Assembly: GCF_029784135.1 (NCBI RefSeq)
Contig: NC_073744.1
Location: 83,535,035-83,599,034 of the forward strand
Source: Toxorhynchites rutilus septentrionalis
Lineage: Eukaryota; Arthropoda; Insecta; Diptera; Culicidae
DNA length: 64,000 nt
Direction of reading: 5' to 3'
The notes under the pieces were generated by a model that ran no database searches, had not been told where the DNA came from, and worked only from the letters and a program-made list of their open reading frames with translations. Of this stretch, positions 21,576-32,139 are shown piece by piece. Both the position numbers and the translations under genes were made by a program. Position 1 is the first letter of the stretch; every line of letters starts with the position of its first letter.

Positions 21576-24500
21576 TTCAAATAGAGAGGTCGGAGATATC
21601 ACTGTTTTACAGTGGAATTGTCGTAGTCTTATCCCTAAATTGGATACATTCAAATTTTTAATTCATAAGTTCAATTGTGATGTTTTTGCTCTGTCCGAAA
21701 CTTGGCTTTCTTCGCGAGATGATCTCTCTTTCCATGATTTCAATATTGTACGCTTGGACCGTGATGACAGATACGGAGGGGTGCTATTGGGGATCAATAA
21801 GTGCCACTCATTTTTTCGAATTGACCTTCCACCTATTGGAGGGATTGAAGCTGTTGCTTGTCATGCAAACATCAGAGGCAAAGACCTCTGTATTGTCAGC
21901 TTGTATTGGCCTCCGAGAGCTGCGGTTAGCCGCAAGCAACTTGTTGACATGTGCTCACTCCTTCCTGAGCCACGATTGATCTTGGGAGACTTCAACTCTC
22001 ACGGAACTGCCTGGGGGGAACAGTACGACGACAATCGTTCATTGTTGATATATGACCTTTGTAACAGCTTCAATATGACCGTTTTGAACACTGGGGAAAC
22101 AACACGTGTACCTAAACCTCCTGCTAACCCAAGTGCTCTTGACCTCTCGCTTTGCTCGAATTCACTATCGTTAGATTGCAAGTGGGATGTAATCCAGGAC
22201 CCCAACGGTAGTGATCACTTGCCAATCAAAATTTCCATCACCATTGGGTCGAATTCTTCTGAATCTATAAACATGGCATATGACCTCACAAGACACATTG
22301 ACTGGAAAAAATATGCGGACGCGATTACTCTAGCCATCAATTCCAGAGATGGTTTACCTCCATTGGAGGAGTATAACTTCCTTTCTCGTTTGATCTATGA
22401 CAGCGCAGTTCGCGCTCAAACGAAACCCAATCCAGGTTCCACCATTTTCCGAAGGCCTCCCAATCTATGGTGGGATAGCCAATGTTCCAAGCTTTATGTA
22501 GAAAAATCGAATGCATTTAAAGCTTTTCGGAAACGTGGTACTCCTGAAAATTTTCAAACGTATTTAGCCCTTGAGAATCAGTTCAAAAATTTGATCAAAG
22601 GGAAAAAACGTGCTTATTGGCGAAATTTCGTGGGAGGTTTGTCACGAGAAACGTCAATGAAAAAATTATGGAAAGTGGCTCGAAACATGAGAAATCGCTC
22701 TTCATCCAATGAAAGCGAGGAATATTCACATCGATGGATCTTTAATTTTGCACGAAAGGTTTGTCCTGATTCAGCTCCTGTGCAAAAATTTGTTCGAGAT
22801 ATACCACAAGATAGGTGCGATCTTGATTCCGAGTTTTCGATGGTAGAATTCTCTCTTGCTCTCCTTTCATGTAACAATTCTGCTCCGGGATCGGATAGAA
22901 TTAAGTTCAACTTGCTGAAAAATCTCCCTGATGTGGCGAAACATCGCTTGTTGAACTTATTCAATCGGTTTCTGGAGCATAATATTGTTCCAGATGATTG
23001 GAGACAAGTACGAGTTATAGCTATTCAAAAACCCGGAAAACCCGCGTCCGACTTCAATTCGTACCGCCCAATAGCAATGCTGTCTTGTATACGGAAATTG
23101 TTGGAGAAAATGATCTTGTTTCGCCTTGATCGATGGGTTGAAACGAATGGCCTACTCTCAGATACACAATATGGGTTCCGCAGGGGCAAGGGGACGAATG
23201 ATTGTCTTGCGTTGCTTTCTTCAGAAATTCAATTGGCTTACGCCGAAAAAAAACAAATGGCTTCAGTATTCTTGGACATAAAGGGGGCCTTTGATTCTGT
23301 TTCAATAGAGGTCCTGTCAGACAAATTACACTCTCGGGGTCTGCCGCCTCTATTGAATAATATGTTATATAACTTGCTTTGTGAGAAACATTTGAATTTT
23401 TCTCACGGGGATTCGACAGTAAGTCGGGTCTCCTACATGGGACTCCCCCAGGGCTCATGTTTAAGCCCCCTTTTGTACAACTTCTATGTAAGCGACATCG
23501 ACAATTGCCTTACACAAAATTGCAACCTAAGACAACTTGCAGATGATGGAGTGGTGTCTGTCGTAGGATCACACGAATCCGAACTGCAAGGACCCTTACA
23601 AGATACTTTGAACAATTTTTCAACCTGGGCCATTGGGCTAGGGATCGAATTCTCCACGGAGAAAACAGAGATGGTGGTTTTTTCTAGGAAGCATAGACCA
23701 GCAAAACCAAAGCTTCAACTTTTGGGTAAACCGATCACTCATGCTATGTCTTTCAAGTATCTTGGGGTCTGGTTCGACTCCAAATGTACTTGGGGGGCCC
23801 ATATTAGGTATCTGAGTAAAAAATGCCAACAAAGAATAAACTTTCTCCGTACAATTACCGGCACCTGGTGGGGAGCCCACCCAGAAGATCTTATAATGTT
23901 GTATCGAACAACTATTCTCTCAGTGATGGAGTATGGCAGTTTCTGTTTTCAATCAGCTGCCAAAACACACCTCATTAAACTCGAGCGAATTCAGTATCTT
24001 TGTCTCCGTATTGCGTTGGGATGTATGCCCTCAACGCATACCATGAGTCTCGAGGTTTTGGCAGGCGTACTCCCACTAAAAGATCGCTTCAATTTATTAT
24101 CTCTTCGGTTCTTCATTCGGTGTAAGGTTATGAACCCATTGGTGATCGGAAATTTTGAGCAGCTGATCGAGCTAAATTTTCATTCTGGATTCATGAGCTC
24201 ATATCATGAATTCGTCTCCATGCAGGTTGATCCTTCTTCGTATATACCCAACCGTGTTTGTTTTCCTGACTACATCAATTCCTCTGTGCATTTTGATCTG
24301 TCCATGATGCAGGATATCCATGGAATTCCAGATTATCATCGATCGGGGATCGTTCCTACGATTTTCGAAGCAAAGTATGGGCGTGTCAATTGTGATAATA
24401 TGTACTTTACTGATGGGTCCTCTATGAATGAGTCCACAGGATTTGGAGTGTTCAACAAATTTTTTAGCACCTCACACAGTCTTCAGTATCCTTGCTCAGT

Positions 24501-25251
24501 GTATATTGCTGAATTGGCAGCAATACACTGGGCGCTGGACAGCGTCGCCTCACGACCTGTTGAACACTATCACATTGTAACGGATAGTCTTAGCTCTGTC
24601 GAAGCTATCCGTTCAGTGAGGCCGGAAAAGCACTCGCCGTACTTCCTTGAGAGAATACGAGAAATTTTGAGTGCTTTATCCAGACGCTGTTATGTCATTA
24701 CCTTTGTCTGGGTCCCTTCACATTGCTCAATTCCGGGTAATGAGAGGGCTGACTCATTAGCAAAGGTAGGTGCAATTGAAGGCGAAATTTATCAGCGTCA
24801 AATCGCCTTCAATGAATTTTATTCTTTAGTTCGTAAAAATACCATCGTTAACTGGCAACGCAAATGGAACGAAGATGAATTGGGCCGGTGGCTCCACTCA
24901 ATTATCCCTAAGGTTAGCCTCAAACCGTGGTTCAAAAGTCTGGAATTGAGTCGGGACTTTATTCGCACCTTCTCCCGACTCATGTCCAATCACTGTTCGT
25001 TAGACGCGCTGCTTTTTCGTTTTAATCTTGCCGACAGCAATCTCTGCGGTTGTGGCCATGGTTACCACGATATCGAACACGTTGTTTGGTCGTGCGAGTT
25101 GTATCTTGTCGCCAGATCGAATTTAGAAAACTCCCTTCGGGCTGGAGGAAAGCAGTCCAATGTGCCGGTGAGAGATGTGTTGGCTCGGTTAGACCTTGAT
25201 TACATGTCCCAAATATATGTTTTCCTTAAAGCTATCGATCTTCGAGTGTGA
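21568..25251 (+). CDS. Copy B ORF2: endonuclease-reverse transcriptase-RNase H, 1227 aa, intact
   Basis: It catalyses target-primed reverse transcription: the endonuclease nicks DNA, the reverse transcriptase copies the element RNA, and RNase H removes the template. Visible key residues: endonuclease N17, E44, D141/N143 and D216-H217; reverse transcriptase D570 (FLDIKGAFDS), GLPQGSCLSP, D659-D660 in LADDG; RNase H D949 (TDGS), E982, D1006, H1052 and D1062. A C-terminal cysteine-histidine segment starts at about C1160 (CGCG, then IEH, then SC). The ATG at 21568 is chosen over upstream codons because ATGTCTAA overlaps the ORF1 stop, as in copy A. Length and order are normal for the I clade. All catalytic residues are present, so an active enzyme is plausible. 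Confidence 0.94.
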   Translation: MSNSNREVGDITVLQWNCRSLIPKLDTFKFLIHKFNCDVFALSETWLSSRDDLSFHDFNIVRLDRDDRYGGVLLGINKCHSFFRIDLPPIGGIEAVACHANIRGKDLCIVSLYWPPRAAVSRKQLVDMCSLLPEPRLILGDFNSHGTAWGEQYDDNRSLLIYDLCNSFNMTVLNTGETTRVPKPPANPSALDLSLCSNSLSLDCKWDVIQDPNGSDHLPIKISITIGSNSSESINMAYDLTRHIDWKKYADAITLAINSRDGLPPLEEYNFLSRLIYDSAVRAQTKPNPGSTIFRRPPNLWWDSQCSKLYVEKSNAFKAFRKRGTPENFQTYLALENQFKNLIKGKKRAYWRNFVGGLSRETSMKKLWKVARNMRNRSSSNESEEYSHRWIFNFARKVCPDSAPVQKFVRDIPQDRCDLDSEFSMVEFSLALLSCNNSAPGSDRIKFNLLKNLPDVAKHRLLNLFNRFLEHNIVPDDWRQVRVIAIQKPGKPASDFNSYRPIAMLSCIRKLLEKMILFRLDRWVETNGLLSDTQYGFRRGKGTNDCLALLSSEIQLAYAEKKQMASVFLDIKGAFDSVSIEVLSDKLHSRGLPPLLNNMLYNLLCEKHLNFSHGDSTVSRVSYMGLPQGSCLSPLLYNFYVSDIDNCLTQNCNLRQLADDGVVSVVGSHESELQGPLQDTLNNFSTWAIGLGIEFSTEKTEMVVFSRKHRPAKPKLQLLGKPITHAMSFKYLGVWFDSKCTWGAHIRYLSKKCQQRINFLRTITGTWWGAHPEDLIMLYRTTILSVMEYGSFCFQSAAKTHLIKLERIQYLCLRIALGCMPSTHTMSLEVLAGVLPLKDRFNLLSLRFFIRCKVMNPLVIGNFEQLIELNFHSGFMSSYHEFVSMQVDPSSYIPNRVCFPDYINSSVHFDLSMMQDIHGIPDYHRSGIVPTIFEAKYGRVNCDNMYFTDGSSMNESTGFGVFNKFFSTSHSLQYPCSVYIAELAAIHWALDSVASRPVEHYHIVTDSLSSVEAIRSVRPEKHSPYFLERIREILSALSRRCYVITFVWVPSHCSIPGNERADSLAKVGAIEGEIYQRQIAFNEFYSLVRKNTIVNWQRKWNEDELGRWLHSIIPKVSLKPWFKSLELSRDFIRTFSRLMSNHCSLDALLFRFNLADSNLCGCGHGYHDIEHVVWSCELYLVARSNLENSLRAGGKQSNVPVRDVLARLDLDYMSQIYVFLKAIDLRV

Positions 25252-25645
25252 TTGTTTATACATCCTTTTCCCCTCCTTTTCGTCCTTCGCGAGCTATCGG
25301 TTCCCTTCCTACTAACATTAGAATAAGTTAAATTGTAAATACATATTAGATGTAAGGATAGTTTTAAGAATTGAGTGTGAAGTGTCAGTGTGAATGAGAA
25401 TGTGAATGTGAATGTGAGTGCGAGTGTAAACACACATCTCCTTACATCCCATCCTTTTCCTAATGAAAATGTGTCACCCTTCTAAACTCGAGTCGACCGC
25501 GAGTAATCGGTTTCCTATTTCATTAACCATAGAATTAAGGAAACAACATGTTGATATATGCTAGTGGAAATATAGTTAAGAGTTTGGCTCCATTAAACTT
25601 ATGTAACTGAGCCTGTAAAAATAAACGGATTAATAAAAAAAAAAA
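25252..25645 (+). other. Copy B 3' UTR and A tail
   Basis: It holds a short TG-rich run (25375-25430), a segment GACCGCGAGTAATCGGTTTCC that is also present in copy C and in the remnant at 50505-50690, and the end ACTGAGCCTGTAAAAATAAA before the A tail. Such 3' ends are recognised by the LINE's reverse transcriptase. Confidence 0.85.
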
Positions 25646-26160
25646 AAATCATACCTGATTTCCTTTTCACCAACTATTCTTTTCTTTTGCTGGCTTTTTA
25701 TACTATTTCAATATACTTGCTTTACTTGACTTCTTGCTTCTCGGACTCTAACCAGGAAATGGCAACTTTTCCACTCAATTCTTCCAAGTAGCGTCATCTT
25801 CTTATTTTTCCTCTTCTATTTTCAAGCAATTTTCTTTCTATCTCTAATAGCTCATTTTTATTCCCTTTTCTCATTCACCGTTTATTATAGCATCCAGGGA
25901 CTGCAGCTTTTTATGGTGCATATGTATGTGTAGTGTGTGTGGAATATTTCTTATTTCTATATATTGTATATACTATAAATAAATAATTTCGGAGCTTTTT
26001 TTAAATTCTTTAATACTAATTAGAGCCTACATAAGCAGAACAGTAACAACATTAAAAAAAACTCTTTCACATGAATGTATTTTTCAATTCCCAGGGGAAC
26101 TTTGGCAGATTTTTTTTCAGCAACGATTAGATTTTTCCAGGTTTTCCTCGAAAATCCATT

Positions 26161-26620
26161 CCTTCTTTAAGCGTGATTCATTCTGCTTAGGATCAACGGA
26201 ACAGTATGATAATCATTTGATACAAAAGATAAAATGTCCAAGAGTTAGATGATTTCTATTTATTGACTCAAAAAATTGTTTCAATAGCTTAATAATAGCT
26301 TCGAAAACAGGAAATCAATCGTATCCGTATGTAGCGCGCCCACTTGGAAACCTATTAATCTTATTGGAATGTGAGATGGGGGAACTCACATGCACGTCTA
26401 TGCATTATGATGTACTCTTCCAATTAATTTCGTTTTTGCAGGACGAACTGAAAAATTTTCAGTCGAGTTAACTCTCTTTTACAGTAATGCTTTTGAATCA
26501 GGCTAAGCTACGAATATAAAAAAGAGAGTGGGGTTTACATTCTATACAGTTATGGTTTAGAATATGAAGCTTCCTTTGCTTTCGTTCATTTCTTACTCTA
26601 CTCTCGCACCGTGAGGACTC
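26161..26620. other. Family-beta repeat fragments and unassigned sequence
   Basis: 26200-26300 resembles part of D3 in the opposite orientation (AAAGATAAAATGTC segment). A TATA-like ATATAAAAAAGAG lies near 26515, about 115 bp before the H3 pseudogene, and could be its old promoter. Confidence 0.4.
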
Positions 26621-26631
26621 GTTTCATCGGG

Positions 26632-26951
26632 ACCAAGCAGACAGCTCGTTAGTCTTTCGGTGGTAAGGCACTACGAAAGCAGCTCGGATAAGCGCATCAA
26701 CCGCAGGAAGTGTGAAGAAGCCACAACGCTACCAACCGAGAACTTTGCGTGAAACTCGTCGCTATCAGACGTCGACCGAATTGTTGATCCGCAATCTTCC
26801 TTTGCAGCGTTTGGTTCGTGGAATTGCCCAAGACTTCAAAACCGACTTCACATTATGCCCAAGAGAAGATTATGCCAAAAGACTTCACATTATGCCCAAG
26901 GACATCCAGCTGGCCTATCGTATCCGAGGAGAATGTGCTATATTAGCTTAG
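26632..26951 (+). pseudogene. Histone H3 pseudogene
   Basis: H3 is a core nucleosome protein. The conserved N-terminus is readable as TKQTAR at 26632-26649, then GGKA and RKQL, broken by stops. From 26712 a frame runs on: [37 protein letters not shown], then a gap in the region of the second and third helices, then [14 protein letters not shown] near the C-terminus. The start codon, several frames and about 25 residues of the fold are lost, so it cannot make a histone. A replication-type histone 3' stem-loop follows at 26964, so this is a copy of a cluster-type histone gene rather than of a polyadenylated mRNA. Confidence 0.9.
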
Positions 26952-26963
26952 CATATAATCAAC

Positions 26964-26979
26964 GGCTCTTTTCAGGGCT
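26964..26979 (+). terminator. Histone mRNA 3' stem-loop of the H3 pseudogene
   Basis: GGCTCTTTTCAGGGCT matches the metazoan histone 3'-end stem-loop GGYYCTTTTCAGRRCC except for a final C to T. It lies 13 bp after the H3 reading frame. Confidence 0.8.
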
Positions 26980-27057
26980 CCAAATTTGATGGATTAGAGT
27001 TCAGAAAAGTTTTTTGCAGGCCGAACTGAAAGGAGCATTTAGCGAAAATCGTGGTTT

Positions 27058-28000
27058 AGTTTAGTTTATTCTTTACTATCAACAGGCCTGAACATGAGTG
27101 CCCTAATGATACCTAATTAATTAATAACATAAAATACTTAATCTACTTAAAACTATGCCTAACTGGAAAGAGCGGTCAAGAATACCTTTCTTAAACTGGC
27201 GCGAGATAAGTGAAAGTCATAAGATAAGTAACAGCGGTTAAATACACGAGACATACTCGATACGGGTTCGTTGTAACCGTAGTTTGTGCGAGAGTGAGGA
27301 AGGCAGAGAAATGTATGTGAACGCAGGTTACGAGGGCGTATAATAAAATAGAACGACTAAAGAAGATCAGCACAATCGATTTTCGAGGAAATTAGATCGG
27401 ATATAAAAGTTGCCTTCGCTACATCTCTACGTACGCTCAACAAATCGAGTCAGATCAATTTACAACGATCCTCATAGCTGGGTAAGTTCGAAGGATCGCT
27501 CCAGGGCAAGTTGCGTAGGGCGAAACGGACGAATTTCCGCTGGATCACCTCAATTCGCTGGACACTATTTTGGTAGTAGGGAGACCATACTATGCACGCA
27601 TATTCAAGATGAGAGCGCACTAAAGCACAATAAAGAGCTTTGATACAATGTGGGTCTTTGAATTGCTTTGTGATGCGAAAAATGAAACCTAACATCCTAG
27701 ATGCCTTGGTGGTGATGTATGAGATATGGTCGTTGAACGTTAGCTTTGAGTCTAAGACGATACCAAGTTCCCTGATAGTTACAACACGTTTCAAAGAGAT
27801 ATTGCGTATTTTATACGAAAATGTTACAGGCGATCGTTTCCGCGTGAACGATATGACTGAACACTTTGCTGGATTTAAAACCATTCTATTGGTTTCGCAC
27901 CAATCAGAGAAAATATCGAGTTGTTGCTGTAGGAATATCGCATCATCGACACTATTCACAGTGTAGAACAATTTGAAATCGTCCGCATATGCATGATAAT
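27058..28000 (-). mobile_element. 5'-truncated non-LTR retrotransposon fragment
   Basis: A minus-strand LINE remnant with the end of the reverse transcriptase and the C-terminal region. Its 3' end is AATAAACTAAACTAAACC at about 27056-27075, a short-repeat terminus as in CR1- or Jockey-like LINEs. The clade is not assigned. Confidence 0.75.
27159..27998 (-). pseudogene. LINE reverse transcriptase C-terminal part
   Basis: The catalytic YADD is encoded at 27978-27989 (minus strand). It is followed by CSVISFTRK, ELGIVLDSKLTF, ALVRSHLEYACIVWSP and LPSYEDRCKL, a typical order for LINE RT thumb and linker regions. An in-frame stop follows EDRCKLI at 27447-27449. Beyond it the same frame continues with RRDVAKATF and NEPVSSMSRVFNR to a stop at 27159. 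Upstream of YADD the frame is broken and the rest of ORF2 is missing. It is unrelated to copies A-C at sequence level. Confidence 0.8.
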
Positions 28001-28479
28001 TCGATACCGATAGGTGCCATGGATATGGATTTCATAATGAAGAATATGAAATATATGACATGATGTAGTGAATATATCCCCATATCGAAGAAATCACTTT
28101 GATGAAACTGCATTATAAAATTATTTGTGTACGAATGCCGCAATCGATAGTCGACTCTAATTTGCGCTGGGTAATTTCCTCGGAGGACTCGATTCCTTCA
28201 TTGAGCATTAATAATCTCTTTCTGGCAAAACGAAGTGGTATGAATCACATTATTCGAAAGATAAAATGAAGATGTTTTCTGCCCATTTCCTTCGACCTCC
28301 AAACATCTCTTTCTCCCGTTTGTCGTTTTTGCGTTCGCTAATCCTTTCTCACAACACCCATTTCTCGTTTGAGAAATTGCTGAGTAAACATCGTTTGCCA
28401 GTGCGCGTAGAGCGGGAATTCCTTAAGATTCATTGCACCTCTAATAAATTGCCGAAAGACGTGGTCTTACGTTGATCGC
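28001..28479. other. Unassigned, with a D-like palindrome at 28456-28477
   Basis: GACGTGGTCTTACGTTGA at about 28461 resembles the D 5' palindrome on the minus strand, perhaps a separate decayed D end. No gene seen. Confidence 0.35.
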
Positions 28480-29321
28480 ACTGGATTGGAAAATCCAAAA
28501 CGAAATGTATTTGGTTGCAGCATTATATGAGTAGAAAGCAAATAATCGCTCGAAAGTTACATGATTTTCGCGATGTGAAAAATTTTCCGTTTTTCATGTT
28601 ATGCATCCAATATTGGATACGAAAATTTTCTACTGATGGGGAAAAATAATATTCAGAAGCTTTCCTGTTAATTGCGATTGATTGAAAAATCACAAAACCA
28701 AATGTATTTGGTTGCATTGTTATATGGATAGAAAACATTAAAATAAACTCTTTCGCATGAATGTATTTTTCAATTCCCAGGGGAACTGGTAGATTATTTT
28801 TCAGCAACGATGATAGCAAAGAGAGTTCCGCGTGTGTATGTGTGTGTGTGTGGCGGCTACTCCGATGTTACAAGCGGAACCGTGGCATCACTCTCCTCCT
28901 GACGGATTCCCTTCTGGCCTAAGGTGCACAAACAGGCTCTTGGTGACAAAGTTTATCAGCGCATTCATGTTAAACGAAGTTAGCTTCACCACAACAGCGA
29001 CAACATGCTCCAATCGCTGTTCAATTATAACTGAGTGGGTTTCCGAGCGGCGTTCGCTTATATACCGATTGATGATTTCAATAGCCTGTTTTGAAAGCAA
29101 TTTTAATGCTATTGAAACAAGTTTTTGGATGAACAAGTAACAAGTATATAACGCGTAGACATTTTATCTTTCGAATGAAGTGTTTATCATACCATTTCGT
29201 TCAGTTGTTTAAGAGCTATCAACGCTCAAAATCTCGGTCTCCGGCGTAACGCTTTCGTTTTCGAAACTTTGATTTTACACCCCTGTATAGAAATGTGTAT
29301 GAAAGACGTAGTCCTACGTAA
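28480..29321 (-). mobile_element. D5: D-type family beta element, 3' end missing
   Basis: The minus-strand 5' end at about 29321 (TACGTAGGACTACGTC) is followed by the family-beta block found in D3. The interior keeps the D3/D4 order (CTCTTTCGCATGAATG near 28748). The 3' hairpin is not found. Confidence 0.55.
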
Positions 29322-30867
29322 AAAAAATATGGGCCTAATAGTTCACGATAAGGAACAAAACTACCAAACTACGAAAATCAGAGAACCACTATATCGGCTT
29401 GGCATGAAAAAGCTGTTAAGGTAAGTTTATATTCTCGAGCGTTGGTTGGCTTACCTTAGCGTGCAGTGACATGACTTAAATCACATCGAAAATTTCTGCA
29501 TCAATTCATTTGAACATGAGCATATGTTAAAATTTTGATTACTGCCACAACCCGAAGAATGGTTTACTGGAGATAAGCAATTTATTTTAATCACTATTCG
29601 GCTCCAAGTGGCAAGAGTGATATAGCATTCTGGACAAAAGAAATTACTAGTTTACATAAACATGTTCTAGTTAGTTCGGCATAAACATCATAGTTCATAG
29701 TAATACTCTACTAATAACTACCCACCGGTCGCCTTTCGTCAATAAACATGAAGAATCAACGAAGTGACTTTATGCCTTATCTCTTGTTCACAGACCGCTG
29801 GAATATAAAATGTTATATTAATATTGGATGAAATACACCGGTGGTGGCCCAATTAACGTAATAATTCTGTGGAACCGATTACAGCTGTGAAATACCGGTC
29901 TCGCCCAATTTCATCCTGCTGCGAACATAATTTTCAGATGATGGTGTGAAAAATAAATATTTAAATTCAAATTTCTCGTCTGATCACGCCAAGAACACTT
30001 TAATACTGACGCGCGTGCACATAGACCGTGGCAGGCCATGTCTGTGTTCGCCTCCCATACATTTCGAAGGAGGAGCATTTATCCTGGAGGGATAAGATGC
30101 ACAGCATAAAAAATGGAAAGAGTTTTTACTCGGTCGCTATCTTACCGAGAGAAAAAACTGATCATCTAACACAACACGAAACACATTCGAACCTCGGCAA
30201 CTGTAACTTCAGAATGTGTGGCTGAGGAGGGTTCCGTTCAGTTGATTGCATGTAGTTGATAAAATATATCAGCTTCACCGACAACCTTCTTTCGGTGCTG
30301 GATATACAGCATTTCGGAGCACATATAGAAAGAAGAGAATTTTGAGAATGGCTCGAGGTGTTAAAATGATGAGTCGTGTTGCCATTATGAGTGCGCTTCA
30401 GGATCTTAATTAGCTGTCGTATACAATTTGCACGTTGCTCGTTCTCATCTGCGGTTGCGGAATAATTTCAGCTTCCTCTACATTGATATCTCTCACCTCT
30501 CTAATGTATGCATTAAATACGGCGAGAGAAAACATAGCGTAACCGTGTATGTTAGTAGGTATCAATCTGAATACTGATTTACGAGGAAATGCTCTTCGTC
30601 ATAACTCATATGAGGGTTCTGTCCATTTGAATGATGTGAAAAAAGTAGTGATGGTCTTATTATACATTATACATCATCATCGTGTTTCGTTAGTGGGGCA
30701 GTCCATCGTTGAAAGGGTTTTGAAAAGAGTTTTCTTGTGTGTATCGGATCGTTTCCATTCCGTGTGACACTAATCAAAATTCTCCATTCCCTATTACTCA
30801 GAACATGTTTTATATTTTTGTGTCATATCTATGAACTTCGAACTGAATTTTTTAACTCACCCATAGA
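29322..30867. other. Mostly unassigned; one M2-type end at 29335-29412
   Basis: 29335-29412 matches the right end of M2 (ACTATATCGGCTTGGCATG). The rest shows no gene. Confidence 0.4.
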
Positions 30868-32139
30868 ATGAACCATCTTGAATTGAGGTGGTCCAAAAAA
30901 CTCAAAACAAGGTCACGTTTTGATGAAATAAAGTTAACGTTAATAACTATTTTTGCTGCGAACGGATTTTAATGATTTGCATACCAATCGAATCGGAAAT
31001 TTTCTAAGATTTGTTTTATATGCTATACATGACAATCCCATAGTCTGTATATGGTTTAAATTGATGAAAATTGAAAGCATTCCCATTTCTCCATACATTC
31101 GTTCTGTCCATTTGTGTGCTTTCCCGAACAGAGCTGTCAATAACGGGGAACTTATGCAGTCGCTAGAATAGAAACATCGAAGGCGGATAGCGAAAAAAGA
31201 AATTTTTGCGAAGTAAACTCCACCCTTGCATAGTAGTAAGCTATCGCGTATTAGTATTGCATCTCCTCTGAGGAAAATTCTCAGAATCTTTATGTTAATC
31301 TGCTCGTTTCGTGTTTTATGTTTCCCATCTAGCTGTGAACACTAGCGATTATTTCACTTGAAGTGCATCTGGTATTGCAATTAACACAACCATCCGAGCC
31401 ATGGCAAAGCAGGCGGAGAAAGAGAAGAGTGCAAATGATTATAGGTCGCTTTTAGCCATCAGTGTTTGGCTTTGTGTGGGTTGCTTGTTTTCGTTGCGCG
31501 AATCTTGGAACTTGTTCATTTTCTGCATATATGAATAGCACGCCTTCGATACTTTTAGTTGCCATTCGTATTTGCTCTCGTGCGCATCGGCTCTGTTCTG
31601 ATGTAAGAAACTCCTAGTTTTTTTTTTGACGGATTTGACCGAGAGTCGAGGAACAATTTTTCAAAAACGGTCATTCTTGCGATGTTTCATTTTTATCGCT
31701 GCAATTGTGCATCTGTCAGACGCATGTTTGATGCTTGTTAAATGGCGATGCACGGAAGATGTCTCTCGTTAAATACTCAGTGCAATGCGTGCATTGATAG
31801 GAAGAAATGATTCGAAATCGAAATGATTCTACAAAACCACGCAAGCCATTATTAAACCTTTGTAGGGTCTTCTGAACTTTTTACTAAAGAATAATTTCAG
31901 AAATTTCGACGTATTATCCGAAATAATAAACCAAAAAATTTAAAAAAAAAGATAGCTTAGTCCTACGTCTAAGCTTTATTAAACCATTATTAAACCTTTT
32001 CAGGGTCCCCTGAACTTTTTACTAAAGAAAATTTTCTGAAGTTTCGACGTATTATCCAAAATAATAAATCAACAAATTTCAAAAAAAAAAGATACCTTAG
32101 TCCTACGTCCTAAGCGGTCGTGTCTCGGATACAACCCCT
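30868..32139 (+). mobile_element. D6: D-type family alpha element
   Basis: From 30890 it matches 63175-63990 (D16) and, inverted, 55940-56300. The 5' palindrome is missing. The 3' end has the inverted motif TAGTCCTACGTC at 32098-32109 and a hairpin at 32116-32136 (arms GGTCGTGTC and GATACAACC, loop TCG), then a T run. The last about 130 bp is duplicated in tandem. Confidence 0.6.
31848..32110 (+). repeat. Tandem duplication of the D6 3' block
   Basis: 31848-31972 and 31978-32110 share the segments AACTTTTTACTAAAGAA, TTCGACGTATTATCC and TAGTCCTACGTC. Confidence 0.8.

Larger units (their letters stand above)
19639..25645 (+). mobile_element. I-clade non-LTR retrotransposon, copy B, full length and apparently intact
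   Basis: A 6007-bp LINE: 371-bp 5' UTR, ORF1, ORF2 (8-base overlap), about 390-bp 3' UTR and an A tail of about 13. The target-site duplication AATCATACCT is at 19629-19638 and 25646-25655. Both ORFs are open from start to stop. I-clade placement rests on the APE endonuclease, the reverse transcriptase with LADDG instead of the usual Y/FADD, a C-terminal RNase H domain, three CCHC knuckles in ORF1 and a CAGT 5' terminus like other I-type elements. Copy C (58904-60953) is a close, 5'-truncated relative, and copy A a distant one. Confidence 0.93.
19089..26047. mobile_element. X: unidentified insertion in D4, itself split by copy B
   Basis: Seven-base duplications AACATTA at 19082-19088 and 26048-26054 bracket this block, where D4 is otherwise continuous. 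Without copy B it is roughly 0.95 kb (19089-19638 plus 25656-26047). The left part is GC-richer than the region and contains a consensus 5' splice donor, ACAGGTAAGT, at about 19288-19297. The right part is pyrimidine-rich, with AATAAATAA near 25977. I recognise no coding sequence. It could be part of an unknown retroelement. Confidence 0.5.
18309..26160 (-). mobile_element. D4: D-type family beta element, split by X and copy B
   Basis: The 3' end is at 18309 (hairpin with arms partly decayed, inverted motif TAGCCCTACATCA). The interior follows D3/D5 to GAAAACATTA at 19088, breaks off, and resumes at 26055 with AAAAACTCTTTCACATGAATG, exactly as D5 reads without interruption near 28735. The 5' end is not found. 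Confidence 0.55.
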
